Source: DATKCA01 sp035544675 (GTDB lineage: Bacteria; Acidobacteriota; Thermoanaerobaculia; Gp7-AA8). Taken from it: a stretch of DNA of 6,873 nucleotides. The notes under the pieces are model-generated. The model did no database searches and had not been told where the DNA came from. It saw only the letters and a list, made by a program, of their open reading frames with translations. Positions 1 to 4,401 of this stretch are shown one piece after another. A program made the translations under genes and the position numbers. Numbering within the stretch: position 1 is the stretch's first letter; every line of letters begins with the position of its first letter. The stretch covers positions 1 to 6,873 of the forward strand of contig DATKCA010000265.1 in assembly GCA_035544675.1 (NCBI GenBank), written 5' to 3'.

Positions 1-174
1 GAGCTGATGCGCGCCGCCGGCAAGCGCTTCGAGCCGATGATCTACGACGGCGCGGGACACGCGTACATGCGCTCGGGCCAGATGCCGGATGCATCCGTGG
101 CGAACCGCCGCGCGCACGACGAGTCGTGGACGCGGTGGCTGGGATTGCTGAGGACGATGACGGGCGGGCCATAA
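1..174 (+). CDS. Dienelactone hydrolase family protein, C-terminal fragment
   Basis: Only the last 57 codons are inside the window; the frame is open from base 1 and ends at TAA 172-174. The fragment contains YDGAGHAYMRSG at about residues 15-26, which resembles the end of dienelactone hydrolases and related alpha/beta hydrolases. There a conserved Gly-x-Gly/Ala-His-x-Phe/Tyr supplies the catalytic histidine of the Cys/Ser-Asp-His triad. It is followed by an amphipathic helix (roughly ESWTRWLGLLRTM) typical of the C-terminal cap of this fold. The nucleophile and acid residues lie upstream, out of view, so substrate, start and any signal peptide cannot be judged. A palindromic repeat begins 3 nt after the stop codon. 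Another alpha/beta hydrolase, such as a prolyl oligopeptidase or acetyl-xylan esterase relative, is possible. Confidence 0.72.
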   Translation, partial: ELMRAAGKRFEPMIYDGAGHAYMRSGQMPDASVANRRAHDESWTRWLGLLRTMTGGP

Positions 175-177
175 ACG

Positions 178-203
178 GTGGAGCGCCGCCGACTCGGCGG
201 CGC
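178..203 (+). repeat. GGAG-headed palindromic repeat, copy A
   Basis: The 24-nt core at 178-201 starts GTGGAG and forms a strong hairpin: stem GCGCCGCC (183-190), loop GACTC (191-195), stem GGCGGCGC (196-203). The core is identical base for base to 4362-4385 and has close relatives at 1604-1667 and 4330-4353. It starts 3 nt after the hydrolase stop codon. No T-run follows on the plus strand, so it is not a classical Rho-independent terminator. It could still block 3' exonucleases or slow polymerase. A GGAG tetranucleotide followed by a palindrome is the described form of REP elements. Confidence 0.8.
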
Positions 204-228
204 CCCCGGGAAAAACCGAGGAACTCCG

Positions 229-289
229 CCCCGAGCCCCGAGCTCCACGTTCCCCTGAGGCCCGAGGCCTAAGGCCCGAGGCCCCTTAG
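229..289. repeat. CCGAG-rich short repeats before the M24 gene
   Basis: CCCCGAG occurs twice in perfect tandem (229-235, 236-242). AGGCCCGAGGCC occurs twice with a 14-nt period (258-269, 272-283). CTAAGG (269-274) and CCTTAG (284-289) are inverted around the second copy and could form a 6-bp stem. The stretch lies just 5' of the peptidase start codon. No coding frame or known regulator site is recognised. It may be simple-sequence drift or a second interspersed repeat family. Confidence 0.55.
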
Positions 290-292
290 AAT
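287..292 (+). promoter_or_regulatory. Possible -10 element for a leaderless M24 transcript
   Basis: TAGAAT matches the TAnnnT pattern of bacterial -10 boxes and ends 6 nt before the ATG at 299. Transcription would then start at or beside the start codon. The bases before the ATG (ATCCCCCC) hold no Shine-Dalgarno sequence, which fits leaderless translation. There is no recognisable -35 box about 17 bp upstream. The call rests on one hexamer and its position. Confidence 0.3.
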
Positions 293-298
293 CCCCCC

Positions 299-1603
299 AT
301 GCGTCTGCTTGCCATCCTCCTCCTGGCCACCTCCGCCCTCGCCCAGCCGGCCGTGCTCCCTGACCGCGCGCGCGTCGACGCCGTCAACCGGGCTCTGAAA
401 GACCGGCTCGACAACCTCCTCCCATCGCTGATGCGGGAGACCGGCATCGACATGTGGCTGATCATCAACCGCGAATATGCCGAGGATCCGGTGTATCTCA
501 CGCTCGTGCCCGAGCCGGCGTTCGCGGCGCGGCGCACGACGATCCTCCTCTTCTTCGACCGCGGGCCGGAGAAGGGGGTCGAGCGCATGACCGTCAGCCG
601 CTACCCGATGCCCGGCTACTACGAGGCGGCGTGGGAGGGCGGCGAGATCGAGCAGCAGTGGACACGGCTCGGCGAGATCATCCGGGAGCGCAATCCGAAG
701 CGCATCGGCGTCGGCGTCAGCCGCAACTGGGCGTTCGCAGACGGCCTCTCGCATGGACTGCACGAGCGGCTGATGGCGGTGCTCGATCCGGCGCTGCGCA
801 ATCGCGTCGTCAGCGCGGAGAACCTGGTCGTCCGCTGGCTGGAGACGCGCACACCGCTCGAGCTGGAGTTCTATCCCACCGTCGTCGCCATCGCCCGCAG
901 CGTCATCGAAGAGGCGTTTTCCGAGCGCGTGATCACGCCCGGCGTGACCACGACGGACGACGTGGCGTGGTACATCCGCGAGCGCTACGCCGAACGAGGA
1001 CTGCCGATCTGGTTCATGCCGTATGTGAACATCCAGCGCCCCGGCATCGCCTGCGAGGCGGCTACGGACTTCTGTGGCGAGAGCGGAATCATCCAGCGCG
1101 GCGACGTCCTGCACACCGACGTCGGCATCAGCTACCTCCGCATGAACACCGATACGCAGGAGATGGGATACGTGCTGAAGATCGGCGAGACGGACGTCCC
1201 GGAGAGCCTCAAAGCCGCTCTCGGCGCCGGGAACCGGTGGCAGGACATCCTGACGAGCAACTTCGTCACCGGACGGACCGGCAACGAGATTCTGGCGGCC
1301 ACGCGCGCGGCGTCTCAGAAGGAAGGAATCCGCTCGACCACGTACACGCATCCCCTCGGATTTCATGGGCACGCGGCCGGCCCCACCATCGGCATGTGGG
1401 ACAACCAGGGCCCCACTCCGATCCAGGGAGAGTGGCGCCTGCGGGCGAACACCGCCTATGCCATCGAGGGCAACGTGAAAGCGCCGGTGCCGGAATGGAA
1501 CGGCCAGCTCGTGCAGGTCAAGTTGGAACAGTCGGCGATTTTTGACGGCAGGAAGGTGCATTACCTGGCCGGGCGGCAGACGCGGTGGCACGTAGTGCGG
1601 TGA
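299..1603 (+). CDS. Secreted M24-family metallopeptidase (Xaa-Pro aminopeptidase/creatinase fold)
   Basis: This 434-residue protein has a clear signal peptide: short basic N-terminus, hydrophobic core LLAILLLATSALA, likely cleavage after ALA at residue 15. Residues 25-185 form the creatinase-type N-terminal domain and about 186-434 the pita-bread catalytic domain. All five metal ligands of the family can be placed: D274 and D285 (HTDVG then NTDTQ, 11 apart as expected), H351 (THPLG), E390 (AYAIEG) and E410 (VKLEQ). A dinuclear metal centre is therefore plausible, with aminopeptidase or X-Pro cleavage in the periplasm or outside the cell. C252 and C259 could form a disulfide. The histidine region (THPLGFHGHAAGPTIG) differs from the common GHGIG pattern, so exact substrate preference is open. 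No Shine-Dalgarno precedes the ATG. A palindromic repeat pair begins directly after the TGA. The family call is firm; the substrate is inference. Confidence 0.92.
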   Translation: MRLLAILLLATSALAQPAVLPDRARVDAVNRALKDRLDNLLPSLMRETGIDMWLIINREYAEDPVYLTLVPEPAFAARRTTILLFFDRGPEKGVERMTVSRYPMPGYYEAAWEGGEIEQQWTRLGEIIRERNPKRIGVGVSRNWAFADGLSHGLHERLMAVLDPALRNRVVSAENLVVRWLETRTPLELEFYPTVVAIARSVIEEAFSERVITPGVTTTDDVAWYIRERYAERGLPIWFMPYVNIQRPGIACEAATDFCGESGIIQRGDVLHTDVGISYLRMNTDTQEMGYVLKIGETDVPESLKAALGAGNRWQDILTSNFVTGRTGNEILAATRAASQKEGIRSTTYTHPLGFHGHAAGPTIGMWDNQGPTPIQGEWRLRANTAYAIEGNVKAPVPEWNGQLVQVKLEQSAIFDGRKVHYLAGRQTRWHVVR

Positions 1604-1667
1604 GTCGAGCGCCGCCGGCCCGGCGGCGAAATCCGAGAAAAGGGCCGCCGGGTCGGCGGCGCTCCAC
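1604..1667. repeat. Inverted pair of GGAG-headed palindromic repeats, copies B1 and B2 (BIME-like)
   Basis: B1 (plus, 1604-1627) starts at the base after the peptidase stop. It matches the core of copy A at 21 of 24 positions, but its head is CGAG instead of GGAG. Its hairpin is CGCCGCC (1610-1616), loop GGCCC, GGCGGCG (1622-1628). B2 (minus, 1667 to 1644) matches copy A at 23 of 24, with one change in the loop. Its hairpin arms are 1644-1649 and 1655-1660. A spacer of about 16 nt containing GAGAAAAGG separates them. The heads face outward, and 1607-1616 is the exact reverse complement of 1655-1664, so one large cruciform is also possible. This is the layout of a bacterial interspersed mosaic element made of two REPs. 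Confidence 0.8.
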
Positions 1668-1674
1668 CTGAATT

Positions 1675-1683
1675 TGTTATCCT
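1675..1683 (+). promoter_or_regulatory. Possible extended -10 for the DUF5684-ROK unit
   Basis: TG (1675-1676), one base, then TATCCT (1678-1683) resembles an extended -10 (TGnTATAAT, four of six hexamer matches). It sits just after the repeat pair and about 80 nt before the start of the membrane protein gene. No good -35 box is seen. It would give a leader of about 70 nt with a good ribosome site at its end. Confidence 0.25.
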
Positions 1684-1747
1684 TGCGGGCAATCCCCGAC
1701 AATCGAACGCGGTATCGTGCCGCGCGTCCAGGTCCACCCGAGACAAC

Positions 1748-1753
1748 AAGGAG
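1748..1753 (+). promoter_or_regulatory. Ribosome binding site AAGGAG of the DUF5684 gene
   Basis: AAGGAG is 10 nt before ATG 1764, 13 nt before ATG 1767 and 7 nt before an in-frame TTG at 1761. It shows that translation starts in this cluster and not at the upstream in-frame TTG at 1674, which has no such site and would add 30 non-conserved, Arg-rich residues. Confidence 0.8.
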
Positions 1754-1763
1754 AATTTTCTTG

Positions 1764-2174
1764 ATGATGAATGCACTCGCACTGTTCCTGCTCCAGGGTG
1801 ACTTTTCCACGGGCGACTCCGCGGCTGCCGACGGCCTCGGCATCGGACTCACGATCGTGTGGCTGGCGGTGGCGATCCTCATGATCGCGGCCATGTGGAA
1901 GATCTTCCAGAAGGCCGGGCAGCCGGGATGGGCGGCTCTGATCCCGATCTACAACCTCGTCGTCCTGCTGCAGGTCGCGGGCAAGCCGGTCTGGTGGATC
2001 GTGCTGATGCTGATCCCGATCGTGAACTTCGTCGTCTTCGTCATCGTGCTCATTTCCCTGGCCCAGAACTTCGGAAAAGGCACGGGCTTCGCGTTCGGTC
2101 TCATGTTTCTGCCGCCGGTGTTCTATCCGATGCTGGCGTGGGGTGACGCGCAGTACCAGCCGGCAACGGCTTAA
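1764..2174 (+). CDS. DUF5684-type small integral membrane protein
   Basis: A 136-residue hydrophobic protein with a short polar segment (about residues 11-25) and four likely membrane helices at about 27-48, 56-72, 76-99 and 107-126. The motif run KAGQPGWAALIPIYN (50-64), the echo LIPIVN (83-88), FGKGTGFAFGL (103-113) and a closing WGDAQY (126-131) are the pattern I associate with the DUF5684 family. That family has no established biochemical role; some members are annotated as signal-peptidase-I-related on weak grounds. No catalytic Ser/Lys dyad is visible here. The two IPIxN segments suggest an internal repeat of two helix pairs. AAGGAG at 1748 supports the start; ATG 1767 and TTG 1761 are alternatives. 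The ROK kinase begins 25 nt after the stop with its own ribosome site, so the two are probably one operon. Confidence 0.82.
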   Translation: MMNALALFLLQGDFSTGDSAAADGLGIGLTIVWLAVAILMIAAMWKIFQKAGQPGWAALIPIYNLVVLLQVAGKPVWWIVLMLIPIVNFVVFVIVLISLAQNFGKGTGFAFGLMFLPPVFYPMLAWGDAQYQPATA

Positions 2175-2188
2175 AAACAAAGCAGCAC

Positions 2189-2193
2189 AGGAG
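2189..2193 (+). promoter_or_regulatory. Ribosome binding site AGGAG of the ROK kinase gene
   Basis: AGGAG lies 6 nt before ATG 2200. It decides the start in favour of MSQIYAGVDLGGT over an upstream in-frame ATG at 2143. The upstream start would overlap the preceding gene and add 19 residues not expected in this family. Confidence 0.85.
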
Positions 2194-2199
2194 AACGGA

Positions 2200-3171
2200 A
2201 TGTCACAGATCTATGCCGGGGTCGATCTCGGCGGCACCAGCTTCATTGCGGTCCTCGCCGATCGGAAAGGAAAAGTCCTCGGAAGCTCCGACTGCGCCAC
2301 CGTCCCGGGCGCGAAGGCGGAGGAGACGATGGATGCCATCGCCGATCACATCCTGCTGGCGGCGAAGGATGCCGGAGTGAAGATGTCCAAAGTGCGCGCC
2401 ATCGGTATCGGCGCTCCCGGCGCGGTCGACGCAAAAAAAGGCCTCGTCGTACGGGCACCGAACCTGGGCTGGACGAACGTTCCCCTGTCGAAAACGCTTC
2501 GCAAGAGGCTCGGTCCGGACGTCGTGCTCGGCAATGACGTGCAGGTGGCGATCATTGGCGAGCACGCGTACGGGGCGGCCAAAGGCACCGACCGCGCCGT
2601 CGGAATCTGGGTGGGCACCGGAATCGGCGGCGGCCTGATCTCGAACGGCGAGCTCGATCGCGGGTTCCGCGGAGCGGCCGGCGAGATCGGTCACATGCTG
2701 ATCAAGGAAGACGGTCCGGAATGCGGCTGCGGGCGGCGCGGCTGCGTCGAGGCTCTGGCCAGCCGCACGGCCATGGAGCGCGAGATGCGCGCCGCGTCGA
2801 AGAAGGCCAAAGACGGCGGCGGTGTTCTGGCGATCATGAAAGAGCGCGGGAAAGAGCGCATGACGTCCAGCATCATCTCCCGCGCTCTCAAGGCCGACGA
2901 TCCGATCATGAAAGAGGTCATCGCCCGCGCACAGCATTACCTCGGACTGCTGGCCGGAAACATCGTGAACATGTACGACCCGGAGATGATCGTCATCGGC
3001 GGCGGAGTGGCGCAGCGGCTGAAGGAAGACTTCGTCGCGCCGATCGCCGAGATCGCCCGCAGCCGGTTCCTCCGTCCCGATCCGGAAGGCCGCGTGCGCA
3101 TCGAGCATGCCGTGCTCGGCGACTTCTCCGGCGCGCTCGGCGCCAGCGCCCTGGCCCGAAAAAACACGTAA
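2200..3171 (+). CDS. ROK-family sugar kinase (glucokinase-like)
   Basis: This 323-residue protein has the full set of ROK kinase features. DLGGT (9-13) is the N-terminal phosphate-binding loop. GAPG (71-74), N112-D113 (the Asp being the expected catalytic base) and GTGIGGG (139-145) follow. The ROK signature runs over about 157-188, with GEIGH (161-165) and then CGCGRRGC (175-182). H165, C175, C177 and C182 form the structural zinc site. E162, H165 and E184 are the expected sugar-contacting residues, and GGGV (267-270) is in the C-terminal nucleotide-binding part. There is no N-terminal helix-turn-helix, so it is a kinase and not an Mlc/NagC-type repressor. Length and motifs fit cytoplasmic glucokinase (ATP + glucose to glucose 6-phosphate). 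An N-acetylhexosamine, mannose or fructose kinase cannot be excluded. It follows the DUF5684 gene by 25 nt and ends 6 bp from the convergent CAP gene. Confidence 0.93.
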   Translation: MSQIYAGVDLGGTSFIAVLADRKGKVLGSSDCATVPGAKAEETMDAIADHILLAAKDAGVKMSKVRAIGIGAPGAVDAKKGLVVRAPNLGWTNVPLSKTLRKRLGPDVVLGNDVQVAIIGEHAYGAAKGTDRAVGIWVGTGIGGGLISNGELDRGFRGAAGEIGHMLIKEDGPECGCGRRGCVEALASRTAMEREMRAASKKAKDGGGVLAIMKERGKERMTSSIISRALKADDPIMKEVIARAQHYLGLLAGNIVNMYDPEMIVIGGGVAQRLKEDFVAPIAEIARSRFLRPDPEGRVRIEHAVLGDFSGALGASALARKNT

Positions 3172-3177
3172 GTCGAG

Positions 3178-4215
3178 TCAGCGTCTCGCGGCTCTGCGCT
3201 TCGCCGGGACAGCCGCCGTCGTCGCGCACTTCGACGCCATCCGCGACGGGTCCCAGTCCGCACACGACGCTCCGCCGATGCCGAGCGATCCGGTCGCCGG
3301 ATACGTCACCTCGGCGCCTGTCGAGTCGATGAACGAGAAGTAGTAACGGTGGCAGCCGGAGCCGGCGCCGCTGACGTTGGCCGTCCACGCGCCGTTCTGC
3401 CCGCTGCCACGCGCCAGCTTCATCGGGACGCATCCACCGTCCACGACCACCGACGCGCTGCGCGGCGCGCTCCCGTCGAACCAGTTCGCCCACACCTCCA
3501 CGCTGCCGGCCTGCTTCGGGTAATGAGAGCCGGACGGGATCCGCCCAGGCGCAACTCCGGTGGAGAAGTCGCCGACCGCGGGACCGCCCGACACGCCGAC
3601 GCCGACGCTGCCGAGCGACTCGAGAATCAGGTATCGATGTCCGTTCTGCGCGTTGAAGCCGCACGCGGGATTCGGGGCCGGCTCGAAGAGCCACGCGTAG
3701 AACGAGACGTTGGGATCGAATCCGCCCGCCACGATCTCCCCGGTCGGCCGCGCCCCGAACATCGCCACGCGCTGGTCCCACGAGGTGCACTGCCCCCCAT
3801 TGCATCCGATCGTCCCACCGACGCACGCGCACGACGCGGCGCCGTTGCATCCGGCCGGATACAGCGAGTCGATGGCCGGATTGATCACGCACTTCGAGTC
3901 GTGCGCGAAGTAGCCCTGATGGAGCATCTCGTCGGAATGGAACCGGGCGGCGCGATTCAAAGCCTCACTCCACGCCAGCGGCGGCTTCGCCGTGTAGCAG
4001 CGGCCTTCTCCACAGAATCCCGACGGGCAGCGCGACATCTCGTACTGCGGATCGACGCGGGCCCGGTTCATCCACTGATGGATGACCCGTTCCGACCAAT
4101 TCGGAAAACCATTGATCCCCTCACCCGCGCGCAGGTTTTCCATTTCCAGGGGAACCTGACCCGCCGCGGAAGCTGTGAACAGACAAGCAGCGATGAATCG
4201 AAGAACGGGTTTCAT
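3178..4215 (-). CDS. Secreted Cys-rich CAP/SCP-domain protein with C-terminal extension
   Basis: A 345-residue protein with an N-terminal signal peptide (MKPVLRFIAACLFTASAAG; cleavage near 17-19). The CAP (SCP/PR-1-like) domain spans about 40-210. LAWSEALNRAARFHSDEM (80-97) and GYFAHDS (101-107) give the first conserved helix and His residues. GEIVAGG (159-165) matches the usual GENI-x-G segment, and GHRYLIL (192-198) with VGVGV (204-208) the closing His motif. H93 or H105, E160 and H193 are candidates for the cavity residues. Between 107 and 145 is an insert with six cysteines; the mature chain has 14 cysteines in all, so a disulfide-braced extracytoplasmic protein is likely. Residues about 230-315 look like a separate beta-rich domain (VEVWANWFDG, CHRYYFSFID). 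The tail is basic (AKRRAARR). No Shine-Dalgarno precedes the ATG. Function is unknown; bacterial CAP proteins are variously linked to lipid binding or surface roles. Confidence 0.85.
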   Translation of the reverse strand: MKPVLRFIAACLFTASAAGQVPLEMENLRAGEGINGFPNWSERVIHQWMNRARVDPQYEMSRCPSGFCGEGRCYTAKPPLAWSEALNRAARFHSDEMLHQGYFAHDSKCVINPAIDSLYPAGCNGAASCACVGGTIGCNGGQCTSWDQRVAMFGARPTGEIVAGGFDPNVSFYAWLFEPAPNPACGFNAQNGHRYLILESLGSVGVGVSGGPAVGDFSTGVAPGRIPSGSHYPKQAGSVEVWANWFDGSAPRSASVVVDGGCVPMKLARGSGQNGAWTANVSGAGSGCHRYYFSFIDSTGAEVTYPATGSLGIGGASCADWDPSRMASKCATTAAVPAKRRAARR

Positions 4216-4223
4216 GACGGGAC

Positions 4224-4229
4224 AAGGTA
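4224..4229 (-). promoter_or_regulatory. Possible -10 element for the CAP gene
   Basis: On the minus strand TACCTT (TAnnnT pattern) ends 8 nt before the ATG at 4215. There is no Shine-Dalgarno between it and the start, as at the M24 gene. A very short or absent leader is suggested. No -35 match is seen, so the support is weak. Confidence 0.22.
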
Positions 4230-4329
4230 ACCCGCCATTTTTGCCCTGTTCGTGACCCGGGCTACAGCGAGCCTGAAAAACAACGTCCGTTCAAACGATC
4301 GGCCTCTAAGTTCAGCGCCATGAACGATG

Positions 4330-4385
4330 TGGGAGCGCCGACGACCCGGCGGCCCCTGTCTGTGGAGCGCCGCCGACTCGGCGGC
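4330..4385 (+). repeat. Tandem direct pair of GGAG-headed palindromic repeats, copies C1 and C2
   Basis: C1 (4330-4353) and C2 (4362-4385) lie in the same orientation with a 32-nt period. C2 is identical to the 24-nt core of copy A; its hairpin is GCCGCC (4369-4374), loop GACTC, GGCGGC (4380-4385). C1 matches at 20 of 24, and one change (A at 4341) shortens its stem to CGCCG/CGGCG (4336-4340 with 4347-4351). Both keep the GGAG head. Read from the minus strand, C2 lies 13 nt past the stop of the transporter-deacetylase gene. As with copies A and B, the repeat therefore sits in that gene's 3' untranslated region. Confidence 0.8.
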
Positions 4386-4389
4386 CCCC

Positions 4390-4401
4390 TGACAGCTGTC
4401 A
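4390..4401. repeat. Perfect 12-bp palindrome over the deacetylase stop codon
   Basis: TGACAGCTGTCA is its own reverse complement. It contains the TGA stop (4401-4399 on the minus strand) of the transporter-deacetylase gene and abuts repeat C2. It could extend a 3' hairpin structure or be a dyad protein site. No T-run follows on the minus strand. Chance occurrence is possible. Confidence 0.4.

Noticed and set aside
178..203. Copy A hairpin as a Rho-independent terminator
   Set aside because: No T-run follows the stem on the plus strand, and the same hairpin recurs as a dispersed repeat. It may still affect 3' ends, but the classical signature is absent.
269..1894. Very long open frame (541 codons) on the minus strand opposite the M24 gene
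   Set aside because: Its translation is Arg/Asp/Ala-rich without domains, and the plus strand carries a complete M24 protein with signal peptide and all ligands. It is a by-product of high GC codon use.
2143..2199. Upstream ATG start for the ROK kinase
   Set aside because: It would overlap the DUF5684 gene and add 19 residues. AGGAG at 2189 is well placed for ATG 2200, which begins the expected YAGVDLGGT.
3172..3177. GTCGAG directly after the ROK stop, resembling the head of repeat B1
   Set aside because: No palindrome follows and the gap to the convergent CAP gene is only 6 bp, so the match of a 6-mer is taken as chance.
4183..4215. Lipobox-like IAAC at residues 8-11 of the CAP protein
   Set aside because: The hydrophobic core before the Cys is only a few residues and follows Arg6. 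An ordinary signal peptide cleaved near 17-19 fits better.
3349..4230. Plus-strand open frame of 293 codons opposite the CAP gene
   Set aside because: Low-complexity Arg/Ala-rich translation; the opposite strand has the conserved CAP motifs and a signal peptide.
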